Notes under the pieces: generated by a model
What the model saw: the letters and a program-made list of their open reading frames with translations, nothing else
Database searches by the model: none
Told to the model about the DNA's origin: nothing
Translations under genes and position numbers: made by a program
Part shown: in pieces, positions 34,251 through 45,035 of the stretch
Position numbering within the stretch: the stretch's first letter is position 1
Layout of the letters: each line of letters starts with the position of its first letter
Source of the DNA: Centrapalus pauciflorus
Lineage: Eukaryota > Streptophyta > Magnoliopsida > Asterales > Asteraceae
Direction: 5' to 3'
Length of the DNA stretch: 64,000 nt
Assembly: GCA_020465985.1 (NCBI GenBank)
Contig: JAANYP010000149.1
Coordinates: forward strand, 62,001-126,000

Positions 34251-35130
34251 TGTTTGGACAAGGAGGAAATCCTGATAATGTCACTCCTCAACAACTGTTT
34301 GAGATGATGCAACAACTGCTGGCTCAACAAAATGAATGACAAACCAAACTAATTCAATAACAGTTTCAGGCTCGTGATGAGGCTGAAGGAAAACGTAAGG
34401 CTAATAAAAAGAACAAACGAAAGGGCAAGCAAACCCATAATGATGAGTCTGAATCTGATGACTTCACCGACAATGTCCAAACTGAACAACTAAAAGGCTA
34501 TAGATTCAAAGACTTTAAGTCTGGTGGTGCGTTAACGTTTGAGGGTACTCTAAACCCTATCCAGGCATTGGACTGGATTTGTCACACAGAAGAGATTTTC
34601 AGTATCTATGAGTGCTTAGATTCTAAGAGAGTAAAGTATGTTACAGCCTTATTTGTCGGAGCTACCTGTGCATGGTGGAAAACACGAAAAAGTATCTACG
34701 GAAAGGATGTCATTAAAACTCTTGAATGGGAGCAATTCCTCGACACAGTCTCAACAGACGCAACAGTATAACTCTCCTCAGAAGGCCAAGTCCTATGTGA
34801 TTCAATCATAACAGCGAGCGTGCAAAAGGTGTAGAAAATCACATATTGGACAATGCAATCAAGTTGACGTGATATGTTTTGTCTGCAGCAAAATCGATCA
34901 TAGTAGCAAGGATTGCCCAACGAAGGGTCTTGGTTGTTCCATGTGTGGTAAACATGGACACTTTAATCATCAATGTACAATGAGAAGCAACAATCAATCA
35001 CAGTCATGTGCCGGAGGGATAACATTGAAAAGCATTGCTGCAACTCCATCTGCTAGAGCTCGTGCCTTTCATATCACAGCCGAGGAAGCAAAGGAAATGC
35101 CAGATGTATTCATGAGTTTGTCTTGCTAAA
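34251..35130 (+). pseudogene. Tekay Gag with an internal deletion
   Basis: MFGQGGNPDNVTPQQLFEMM begins the frame at 34251; stops follow within 40 codons. QFQARDEAEGKRKANKKNK, GYRFKDFKSGGALTFEG and TALFVGATCAWWKT mark the Gag core. After EQFLD near 34743 the capsid C-terminal part is deleted and the frame changes into a Gln-rich stretch. The knuckles CRKSHIGQC, CFVCSKIDHSSKDC and CSMCGKHGHFNHQC and the tail RARAFHITAEEAKEMPDVF follow. The order matches the intact Gag at 48390-49592. Confidence 0.87.
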
Positions 35131-35345
35131 TTAAATACCTGTCGTGTATCATTCGATTCTACTACAAACTATTCTTTTATCTCTATTGCACCGTGATGTC
35201 AATTAACCAAGTAATTTACTCAGTTATCTGTTATCCTTGATATTGAAATAGCTAGTAATAACCTTAATATGGTCGAATCCATTTACCATAACCATGCTTT
35301 GCTCGTTAATTTCAATGTCTTCGAGCTAAACCTCATTCTCATTCC
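35131..35345 (+). pseudogene. Tekay protease remnant
   Basis: SFDSTTNYSFIS replaces the usual FDSGA..SF(V/I)S active site, followed by LSVILDIEIASNNLN, HNHALLVNFNVFELNLILIP, matching the intact element's LSAVLDIETASNTLV and CTLVIEDVVFNLDLIPIEF. The catalytic Gly is lost and stops are present. Confidence 0.7.
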
Positions 35346-36179
35346 ATGGAAACAATTTAAAAATAGGATTGCTAAGGAAATCAAGAGAAGGAATTTCTAT
35401 TCATCATTTAAATCAACTTGTGATTTCAAAGTAAGTCTTGAGTTAGACTGTAAAGCCATGTCATCGATAGTGAATAATGTGGATGACATATTGGTTGAAT
35501 CAGTTGAAGCTATGACATAAATGCCTTTTCAATCGGTGTCTGAATCATCAAAACCTCTAAGGAAATCAAAACTGAATCCTAAACACAAGCTTCTTTGTAA
35601 AACCTGGTAATCTGAATGATTACAGCGTGTCTCTAAATGAGGTAGAGTTAGAAGTCGCTAATTCAATAAAACTAAAAGATGGTCTTTGAACCAGACTGTT
35701 AAGCTCCCAATGTCAAACTTGAATAGAAATTAAAGAAGACAGAGGCACAAAGCTAGAGTCAAACGAGAAATAAAGAGAGATTCTTATAAGAACTAAGCGA
35801 TTGGTCTTGAATGACCAGTGAAAGTCAATTATAAGTCTATACACATGTAAATAAGGAATTCTGATTCCATGTCTTTGTAGATAAAAGTCTTTGCTAAAGC
35901 TAATGATATCATTTTGAATTCAGGGATTACAAATGAAAAGTCATCTCAAGTCTTGATAACAGTCAATGCAACTCAAAAAAATCTGTTAAGCGATTGATGA
36001 TAATAACATCATCAATGAAAGAAATTGTCCAATAAAGTACAAATATCAGACTCCAATAGCTCTATAACTAGTTCAAGAAAAAAAAGATAGATAAACTATC
36101 TTAATATATTGAACTACTATCCAAATTGAATGAGGTATATTTAAATCTCAAAGTGTAAGTCAACATAGTAAAGGTATAA
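35346..36179 (+). other. Degraded interior, no recognisable pol
   Basis: Where RT, RNase H and the integrase core should be, I find no conserved motif in any frame. The stretch is rich in stops. Most of pol must have been deleted. Confidence 0.55.
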
Positions 36180-36442
36180 GTGATAAGCAGGATTCTTAAA
36201 ATTTTCTTATGTCTTTGCATAAGTAAATGGAAAAGCTGTATAATATTGAAAAGGCCAGTGAACGTACAGGTTATAAAAGCCAAGAAGTTAAAATTTTTGA
36301 AGTACAGATGGTGCTCATTCGTTAAACACCAGAAAGTTTGTGTCAAATATTGCAGATTCATACCTACTTTGTAATTCCTAAGCAGTGTCTATCTGAACAC
36401 AAACAACTTCGAGGACGAAGTCACGCGTGGTGGAGCCCATTT
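36180..36442 (+). pseudogene. Tekay chromodomain remnant and polypurine tract
   Basis: AKKLKFLK and, in another frame, EVQMVLIR correspond to LKKLRSKEIEMVLIRWK of the intact chromodomain. The usual 3' end AACTTCGAGGACGAAGTC...CGTGGTGGAGCCCAT (36406-36440) follows and leads directly into the LTR. Confidence 0.75.
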
Positions 36443-37349
36443 TGTAATGACTTGAACTTTTATTTAGCGACAATGAAACAGTTTAACATTAGTTAGTAAG
36501 TCAAATGGAATTAGTACTAAGTGATTAAAATGTAAGTCTATAAAAACCATAATTAAATCACATATGCTAAATTATAATATTGTTCATATTAATAAAATAA
36601 AAACGAAAGAAAGTAAGTACGTAAAAGTTGTAATGACTAATTAAACCCTATAAGATATGTATATGTTTCTAATGTTAGAATTTCTAGTAATGCAAGTTTT
36701 CGGGCTAAAGTGTAAAATAAAGAAAAGTTAAGCAAATAAAAAGCCTCAAATTCATTCCCTGCTCATTTTTATTATTATGAAAACAAACTCTCTCTCACTC
36801 TAAAAGAAAACTCACAGCTCCAAGCTTTAATCCGTCACCAAAACTTGCAACCCAGTACAAGAATGAAGCTATAAATAAGAACAAGACATCAAGCAACAAG
36901 ATTTACACCAAGATTCAAGGTAAATTAACAATTTAATTGTTCTTATTGGTGTGTTTAGAAACCTACGGTTCTGGAAAAATGAATGTAAGAACATAAGCTT
37001 TCAAACCTCCAAATTGAACATCATTAAGTGTTTAAAATCATAAAATAATCACATGCATGTTCTAGTTATATAGTTAATTGATCATATTCGCTTTTCTAGA
37101 GCCTAATTCCATATTTTGAAAATAAAATCAGAAACTTAACTAAAGTATTGTTCTTGTTGTCCAACTTCTTTACATTCTGTTTTGATAAAAATCAATGGCA
37201 AGAACTTGTAATCACATGAGTGTGTTTAATCGTTTATTAGAAGCATGCATCGTCCTTTAATCTGCTTGATTTGCTGCTGGAATTTAAGAAAAACAGAAGC
37301 AAGTGCAATGTATATGTGTGTATGTTGCTCGTGTCTATTCTGCATGAAA

Positions 37350-38110
37350 TATAGCATATCCGAGACTCACTTTCAGTGAAGATCTCGGATGTAAGTAACC
37401 CAAAATAACAGTCATCTATGACTTCTAAAATGAACAAAGTAAAATGCAAGTCTTGGATGTTTGCATGAATTAAATATCCAAGACTCTCTCCTTTTGTGAG
37501 TCTCTGATGTATTGGTCTGGACAAAAGCAAGCAAACAACAACTTTTTCCTTTCTTTTCATATTAGTCTTGGATGTGTAAAAGATCCAACAGCAACCCTTT
37601 TACCTTTTTAGAAGCAAATCTTGGATGTAAGTAGCAACAACAGCCTTTCTTATTTACACATAAAAAGAAAACTAAGTTTTGGGTTGGCATTTGATTAAAA
37701 GTTCTGAGACTCACCACTTGAGGTGTAAGTCTCGGATTTGGTATTCAGATCAGCATCCGAAGTGTTAAATTATACCAGTCTCAGCAGTCCAATCCTTTTA
37801 AATAAGTCTTTGATGTGTGTGTTGAAGTGAACAAACAAACAACAACAACAATCAATAACTAGGAAAAAGGGGGTTGTGTAGTGTGTTTGTGTGATTGTGC
37901 CTGTGTTGCTGATCGAATTAAACAGAAAGATGATCACAGCAGCACCCTACATTATACATATATTTATACTTTAAGTTAAAATGAGTTTCTGATGTGTGAG
38001 GTTGTGTTGTTGTGAAAAGAACCGAGACTCACAGCACATGTGAGTCTCAGATATATCAAAGATATCAGCAGCAGTTCCCTTTCCTTTTGATCTAAATCTC
38101 GGATGTGCAG
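37350..38110. repeat. Array of CCGAGACTCAC / GTGAGTCTCGG words
   Basis: Roughly a dozen copies of (A)GTCTCGGATGT or its decayed forms, several paired with the inverse word a few bases upstream: CCGAGACTCAC at 37360-37370 with TCTCGGAT at 37382-37389, CTGAGACTCAC near 37704 with AGTCTCGG near 37728, and CCGAGACTCAC near 38021 with GTGAGTCTC near 38040. The spacing is irregular. Confidence 0.8.
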
Positions 38111-38159
38111 TAGTAGTACCAGCAAAATATATAGATATATATACAATAGTGCAACAGCC

Positions 38160-38204
38160 ATGTGTGTGTGTGTGTGTGAGGCAGAAACATTAGGGGCAGC
38201 CTGG

Positions 38205-38265
<61 letters not shown>
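38160..38265. repeat. TG and TA microsatellites
   Basis: A TG run at about 38160-38178 and a TA run at 38206-38265. Confidence 0.97.
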
Positions 38266-38266
<1 letters not shown>

Positions 38267-39986
38267 TCTAAGTATGCAGCTTGTGTGTGTGCTATGTGTG
38301 TTTGTCTGTGACAGAAATTAGAGGAAGCAGACAAATGTTTTTAAGATCAATGTCAGCACCCAATATATTTATATATACAGCAGGTCATGTGTACTCATGT
38401 GTATGTGTGTGTGTGAGTGTGCTGTGCTAATGTGTGTGTGCAGAAGCTGAAAAATGCATATATGTGTATGGGTTATGAAATAATGACATATATAAACATG
38501 TTGTAAGTTATATAAATCATTTATGTAAAGTGACTAGTTGTATAATTATGCTAAATTTGTCATTACATGCATATGAATAAGCCAAAATGCAAGTAAAGTC
38601 AAAGAATGACCTAATATGTCACATATGTCCATGAAATGCACCTAAAAGCTCATAAATTCAGTAAAATCATGTCAAGACTAAGTCGTAAACTTATTTATGA
38701 ATTCAACCGAGTTAAAATTACATGATAAGTCAATAATCGAATAAGTCTACGTAAGCTACAGAAAGTTCAAGAATGCAATAGAAATACACAATTATATTGT
38801 GTAAAACCATAAAAGCTTATGTAAATTGATTTGTCATACACTAAACAGGTTTAGCTAAATTTGAACTATGTTTTAAAGCGAAAGTCATAAAAGTAAGTCA
38901 AAGCCGGTAAAGTCAAGACAAGGGTGGTAAAACCAAGATAAAGTCAGTAAAGCAAAAGTTAAATCGTGAGATAACTCTGGTGGTGGATATAATCCACTTG
39001 TGAAAGTCAAACTCAACAGCAATGCCTTAAAATAGTTCCTGTGAGTTATAGATATAACTGTATACCTGCTTGTCTTCGTGTGAGACATATTGTTGTTCTA
39101 GCTTTATTTGAAAGTCTTATATGCTCAGCAGGAATGTGACATGTGCACACCTTGGTACGGTGATGCCATGTGGATCATGATAGCTTTTACTGTATCGTCG
39201 TGCACACATGTCTTTCCAATTGAAATCAGTCTAGGATATATATTTCTGTTTTCATCTTGATTCATTACTTTGTATACATTCTGTTATTTTCCTTCTTGTT
39301 GATGTTTTTCATATGCTTCCGCACAATTCAAGTCTGAATAAGTCTATGTTAGTCTATGATTAAGTCTACTCTGATGTCCGCCCACGTTGATTTGTTGGTA
39401 GATAGCCTAGTATGTGGTTGATCCCCACAATTAAACGTGTGTGTGTGGGAATAAACATCATCTGATCTTAAGTCTTATGTCTCACAATGTCCGGCTGATA
39501 GCGGCAGCCTTGTTAAAATCGCGCTTAAAGTCAAAGTCAGAGCTTAAAGTCAAAAGGCCTAAAGACAAAAGTCAAGTCTCTGCTTTAATTGTGTTTGCAC
39601 GTTAACTGTTAAATCTATAATCTCACTAAGCCCAGTTGTTGTCGAATCTTTTTACAGGAAAAGACAAAGGAAAAGGTTCAGCTGTACCAAGTCCTTAGGA
39701 TCTGCACACCCGAATTTGAAGTCATAAGACCACTACAATTGGTACTTAATAAAGTCGTTATGCTGGTGGTTTGTGTAGATGCAGGATTGTGTATTGGGGT
39801 TATGTAATAGAATAGTGTCCTTGAGCCCTTTAACAGTTTTGTTTTAGACTTGTTGTAATCTAATCCTAACTTCTATAATATGACTTAATTCTGCACTTTA
39901 TCATATTCTATGTTAGTTGTGATTGATGTTGTATTGCTCCTTGGGACCTACTCATTAAGACTCCTCCGTAAGGTCGGGTCTTCCCA

Positions 39987-40344
39987 AGAACGGCTTACAA
40001 TACAGATTGAGACATTGATCAGGGATGATAGAGGACTATTTACTTTTTTTGACAGAGTTTGGGTCCCTAGAGTTGCGAATCTCTGACAGTTGATCCTTGA
40101 TGAGTCGCGTAAATCGAAATTGTCTATTCATCTTCGTGGGTTTTATTGGTGGCCAGAGATGAAGATGGGTGTGGACAAATATGTTGAGGAGTGTATGACT
40201 TGTTTGAGGGTAAAGACAGAGCATCAGAAACCGCACGGTCGCTTACAGCCTTTATAAATCCCCGAGTGGAAGTGTTATCACATTACGATGGATTTTATCA
40301 TTAGACTTCCGCACATTTCTTAGTCGTTCGGGGTGCCATTGTTA
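39987..40344 (+). pseudogene. Gypsy integrase zinc-binding fragment
   Basis: VWVPRVANL, LILDESRKSKLSIH, GFYWWPEMKMGVDKYVEECM, TCLRVKTEHQKPHGRLQPL and WKCYHITMDFIIRLP are the HHCC zinc-binding end and first-Asp region of a chromovirus integrase. The usual PG..KMY segment after the His is missing, and stops occur at least three times. It ends where the BPM fragment begins. It may be part of another element cut off by recombination. Confidence 0.8.
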
Positions 40345-40818
40345 TTTTGTGTTCAGACCGGTTAGTTCTTCCATGTCCGGCAAATTGTCTCAGTATATAA
40401 TATGAAGCAACACCTGTAAAAGTAAAAGCACCATGAGCATGATCCCATTTTGTGTTCAGATCACTATATCATTTCGATGCAAACAAACCAACCTTAAAAG
40501 CAGTGAGTTCTATGTCTTCAACTTTTATCTACTGACAATTTTGATCATTCATTTGATCAAAAAGTTGAGCCTTGAAAACAGGTGAACGGGCTGTAAGTAC
40601 CAACTTATGAGCAGGATAGGTTTCGTATTTTATTTCAAAAGTAACATTGGTGCCCTTTCCACATTCATGGAGCTGCCCAAAGTGTTGGCCAATATATGAA
40701 GGTGGTACATGGATAAAGTAAGTCTTAGGGCCTTCCGTATGGGACCTAACAACACCAACACAACAATGGACCTGAAGGCAATCGTCTTTCAAGTAATCCA
40801 ATGTCTCCAATGCAGATC
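40345..40818 (-). pseudogene. Fragment of a host MATH-BTB (BPM) gene, two exons
   Basis: On the minus strand, exon 40818-40493 starts after an acceptor TTTTTAACAG and encodes ETLDYLKDDC, CCVGVVRSHTEGPK, IGQHFGQL and HKLVLTARSPVFKAQLF, the MATH-BTB junction and start of the BTB fold of plant BPM proteins (adaptors of CUL3 ubiquitin ligases). A TAG at 40531 replaces the Cys before IKVEDIE. A donor AAG/GT ends the exon; a 79-base intron (40492-40414) with acceptor TTTTACAG leads to exon 3 (VLLHIIY*DNLPDMEELTGLN), where TGA replaces Trp. The rest of the gene and the MATH exon are absent. It is a decayed host fragment at the edge of a gypsy scrap. Confidence 0.85.
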
Positions 40819-42492
40819 CTGTTAAAAAGTCGCTTATAACCCCTATAGCATAGCACAGGGAATCAACAATAATAAACTAGAAAGCCCTCTTGCACAAAAA
40901 ACCTTCAACATGAAAAGCCAACAGATGTATGTCTTGTGACCAAACAGTAGCTGCAAAATACCTTAATACATTTGTCAAGCATTGCAAAAGGCAACATGAA
41001 GGTAACATGAAAACTCAAGGAACATAATGTAAATCTTTCAACTCCAGGAAAAAAGACTTTGCTACCTAGAATCAAGACTTTCTTGAAGCCTAGACCAGGC
41101 AGAGTTTTTCAAAGGCATTTCAGCTTGGATTCACAAGTAACCAAAAAAACCCAAATTTGTGATGAACATCAAAGGTGAAGAAGTTGAAAACCCAAATCGA
41201 TCAAATCTGTGAGATTGAATGATAACTACATTAGAATCGATCAAATCTGTGAGATTGAATGATAAGTTGATATTAAATTGTAATGCAACCAACAAACAGT
41301 CGGTTGGGAGTTTTGTTATTATGTGATGCATTGAATTCTTGAATTCATGATTCATGGACAATGTGACTTTCCCAAAACAATAAGTTCTTGATCATTTGGA
41401 GTCTTGTCTTTGTGTAAACCATATCATTTGTTCAAACCAATTTATTTCTTTAACTTTATATATAACTTCCTTGGAAGAGCCTAAAACCATATATGTAGGT
41501 TGAGTTGGAAAATATCGTTGGCTTCAACATTTTTGAGTTGTTTAGTTGCAAAGTTCATAAGGTGTGTTTTTCTTTTGATTTAGCCAAATGATGAGGAAAC
41601 AAATTATTGCAAAGTTACAAAGGTATGTCTAAAGAGATATGTGTTTTGAACATTAGTTTGTTGTTGGTTGTTTGTATCACATGTTCTTATGATTACAAAA
41701 TATGATTATTATTGTCTTGATGGGATTAATAATTACCAAAACATACATTAGGCAAAATATTTTGTCCAAAATATTATTCATAAGTGGGATTTGCTACTTT
41801 GTTCCTCTTATAACAATAAAAAAATATATATAAATGAGGTTTGCCAAAATGTGCTAGAGAGTAAAATTGAAGTATGAATCATTTTTTTATTGCGTTAAAA
41901 TGCCTTGGAGGAAACTTTTGTAAACCATTATTTGTTGTAGGGTTTTGCTAATGTGTGCTTATATACGTTTTTATTAGTGATATGTAAATCATATATAATT
42001 AGAATGTTTACATGTTGTTACACTAATATATAAATTTAGTTTGCTTAAATACTAATTGCTTTAAAAATAAGATTTATTTTTTTTTACAGTTATAATTTTA
42101 GTGCTTTATAATGGCTTGATTATTTTGGTCTTTTTGTGTTTAGTTATAAAAATTTTGATTTAACATAATGTTTGGTTAATATTAATTAGTTTGTTGTGTT
42201 TAGTCTATTAAAATTTGTTTATATTAATAATATTATTGTTTCTAATATTGACCAAACCAACAAAAAAATTTTAAGAAAAATATATCGGTTCACTATATTA
42301 TTCGTTTATCGTTATTCTCAGTTGTATATCATAACTTTTGTTAATTGTGATAAGCACAAAAAGATGATAAACATATATTTTGTCGCCTATGTTATGTGCT
42401 CATATATATTCATTGGTTGACGATTAGTTGTTTTCTCCAACCTATTCAATTTATTTAATGTATACTCATTACATGAATTCAAAGTATATTAT
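40819..42492. other. AT-rich region without a recognised gene
   Basis: The first 300 bases may be the intron upstream of the BPM exon. A 31-bp sequence AATCGATCAAATCTGTGAGA... is duplicated with a 40-bp period (41195-41265). No MATH-domain exon, RNA gene or element end was recognised. Confidence 0.5.
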
Positions 42493-42989
42493 TGTAACAT
42501 CCGTCTTTTGGACCTGGTACGTGGAATTATTTTAGTGGATAAATATTTATTTAATATTGGGTTGGTCCAATTATATCCCTTTTCGTGGATTAATACGTGT
42601 TGGGATTGGGATTGCGTGTCACCGGGTTATAATTTTAGCAGATGAATTATATATTTGGGATCACGGGATTAAATGGATTAAATGGGTATTAATATTTAAA
42701 AAGTGATATCGGGTTTGGGTTAATGGGTTCGGGGCTTGCTAAAAATAGAAATATATGTGCGTGTGCCTTCCTTTTCTGTCTTCATTCCTAATAAAACCTA
42801 AAAGGTGTAGTCTGTGTATATGTGTGAGGTTCTCCGGCTGCAAGAAGGGTTCCAAGAGTGAGGATTACTTTATAGGAAGTCAAATTAATTGTCTTCATCT
42901 TCTTCTCTTGAAGTTTTGGAGGTTACAAGCGTAAGTAACCTATGGCTTAACCCTTTGATTTTGTGTTACGTGTTGATATATATGGAAAA
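42493..42989 (+). mobile_element. 5' LTR of chromovirus C, first part
   Basis: TGTAACATCCGTC start; contains a donor-like AAGC/GTAAGT at 42931. Broken at GAAAA 42985-42989 by the intact Tekay. Confidence 0.85.
42985..42989. repeat. Target-site duplication GAAAA (left)
   Basis: Repeated at 51821-51825; flanks the intact Tekay exactly. Confidence 0.95.
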
Positions 42990-44999
42990 TGTGACACCCT
43001 TGCCACAACAACCACCAATTACAATACACCCAGGATTAATCACCAACATACATTAACATAATGATCTGATAACCTAAATTAAGTGCGGAAGCATTAAAAC
43101 ATAAATAAAGTGGTGCAACAAGTGTTAAACACCCTACGGTGCTATCAGGTACCAAGTCTAGGTCTACACACCCATACATTTATTACAATCATCCAGAATA
43201 TATTACAACATTTGTCCCACAATATAATTACCGATTAAATAGCAGATATCTTCCAAATCTTCCAAATCGACCTAACTAGAAGGTCCAGCCGTAGATTTTC
43301 CTTTGCCTGTAAAAATACAACAACTAAAACGTAAGCGAATGCTTAGTGAATACAAAGATTGCGCATATTATAAATATTTATGAAGCCCAAGAGTAACCCC
43401 GACGACAAACGTCGTATACTCTCTTCGTACACCAAGTACGGACCAGAGCCGCAGCCCCTTCGAGCCCAAGGCTCGGCATTTACACATACCATCTGAGACA
43501 AACGAACGATCGGGGATGACATACTGCCTACCGGACCTGGAGGGATCAGCTCCAGCGTCATATAGCGCAGTAACATCAGAGTAATCGATGCGACCCACCG
43601 GTCCATCACTAGATGCACAACAATCGAACGGACATGCAACAAGTAAGAATGTGCATCTAAATCTACGCAAGTTAGTAGAAATCCAACCAAACAAGTGAAA
43701 CAACAGGTCTCAGCAGGCAAAGCTTAACATAAATCAGATATAATCATGCGAAATCTACTGTACTCACAGTGGGTGCGTATTATCTTTAAACCGATATTAT
43801 TTCTCTTCGGGCTTTCAACCGGATCCACCAAGTACCCCACTGTGGGTTAAACAACACCACAAGGGACCTGTTATTATCAATTACAACAATTCCTCGTATC
43901 ATTATCCATTTAATTCCATAATAATCAAGTTTCGTAAATTTGACGATATTTTCCCCGTTTCGGGTTTATATCCAAATTCGAACTATAACTAAGTTTGTAC
44001 CCATTTCATGTTCATACATTGTTCTTTATATAACACATGACATTTTATGTGTTGTTTATGAGTTTCATTCAAAATACACAAGCCTAGAAAGTAGTATTCA
44101 CAATTTTAGGCATTAAACTCGAATTTGATGGGTTAGATTCGAAATTTATCATCAGATTCGAACCCAACCATCAGATTCGAACCATACTTCGAATCTAATG
44201 TCAGATTCGAACTGGTCCTTCGAGTCTATCATCAGATTCGAACCCCCCCTTAGAATCTGATGGTACACCTTCGAATCTAGCACCAAACTCGAGTCTGTTC
44301 TTACATTTCGATTCTGTTCTTGACATATTCGAGTCTGTTCATCATTTCAACTTAAATCCTTCATTTCTAAGGCCTAAAATCAGTGTTATATCATGTATGA
44401 TGCATATATTCGATTCTACTATGCATATAGTATCATAATCCAGCAACATTTTAAGCAAAACAAACTTAAATTTGCATAAAATGATAGATTCGAATTCTTA
44501 GTTACTTTAAAGCCGAAACCATAAACTAAAAAGGTTCGATTCTTACCTCAATTCGTATGAAATCAAGAATCCGTTTGTAGATTGTTGTTGTACTCCTCGA
44601 TATCTTTCCGATGACGTATAATTCTCGAAAATCCGACGGTCGGTTTGTGATTTATCTTAGAGAGATGTAGAGAGAAAATTTCTAGAGAGATAGAGTAGAG
44701 AGAGAGTGTAAACTAGAAAATGAAGCCTATTGCCCTTTATATACTACTTTCGTCATTTTGCACATTTCACCACTCGACTTAACCGGTTTCATAAAATACT
44801 GATTTAATCTTAGATATATCATAAATAGCTTTTAAATTCATAATAATCCACAAAATTGATTCTGAATTCAATTTTCTCAAAATAGCAACAAACTTTGCTA
44901 AATATCCAATATGCATAATAATCGCCCAAATTCAACTTAAATACATAACTTTCCACCTAATTAATCAAAATACATCAAAATAAGTCCGAGGATGTTACA
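42990..44999 (-). mobile_element. 3' LTR of the intact Tekay
   Basis: On the minus strand: TGTAACATCC start at 44999, TATA-like TATATAAAG at 44743-44735, GA/CT-rich stretch at 44712-44640, donor-like GAG/GTAAGA at 44546, TTCGAA/CAGATTCGAA cluster at 44535-43970, acceptor TTTTTACAG at 43307, end GGGTGTCACA at 42990. Confidence 0.97.
43307..44546 (-). other. Intron-like segment inside the 3' LTR of the intact Tekay
   Basis: GAG/GTAAGA to TTTTTACAG on the minus strand, 1240 bases; the 5' LTR copy is 50128-51367. In the 5' LTR it would lie downstream of the promoter, so it could be removed from the leader of the genomic RNA or of a spliced form. Inferred. Confidence 0.45.
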
Positions 45000-45000
45000 G

Positions 45001-45014
45001 CATGGGCTCCACCA
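45001..45014 (-). other. Polypurine tract of the intact Tekay
   Basis: GTGGTGGAGCCCATG on the minus strand, one base from the 3' LTR; the same tract precedes the LTRs at 941 and 36443. Confidence 0.8.
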
Positions 45015-45035
45015 CGCTCAACTTCGTCCTCGAAG

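Larger units (their letters stand above)
36920..39657 (+). other. Intron-like segment inside the 3.5-kb LTR
   Basis: Bounded by GTAAAT and TTTTTACAG at positions equivalent to 1345-2807. Contains the inverted-repeat array and the microsatellites. Splicing is inferred. Confidence 0.45.
36443..39986 (+). mobile_element. 3' LTR of the deleted Tekay (3.5 kb)
   Basis: TGTAATGACTTGAAC to about TCTTCCCA. Same family group as the LTR at 941-3162. It is longer because of repeat expansion at 37350-38430. Donor-like CAAG/GTAAAT at 36920 and acceptor-like TTTTTACAG/GAAAAGAC at 39657. Confidence 0.75.

Noticed and set aside
37350..38110. Possible CRISPR-like array or satellite
   Set aside because: Words are short, spacing is irregular, and this is a eukaryotic LTR.
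38092..38334. Open frames encoding runs of Tyr-Ile on both strands
   Set aside because: Translation of the TA microsatellite.
40529..40810. BPM exon as part of an active gene
   Set aside because: Two in-frame stops, no MATH exon within 1.6 kb upstream, and truncation at a gypsy fragment.
42196..42420. 74-residue open frame in AT-rich DNA
   Set aside because: Composition-driven, no motif, no neighbours or regulatory context.
43343..43720. 125-residue open frame on the minus strand, repeated at 50164-50541, with a relative at 9338-9577 and 12010-12249
   Set aside because: It lies in the LTR. The repeat is explained by the LTR pair, and similarity to the other Tekay family (SSDGPVGRI.YSDVTALYD) is matched by equal similarity at silent positions, so it is nucleotide conservation, not coding.
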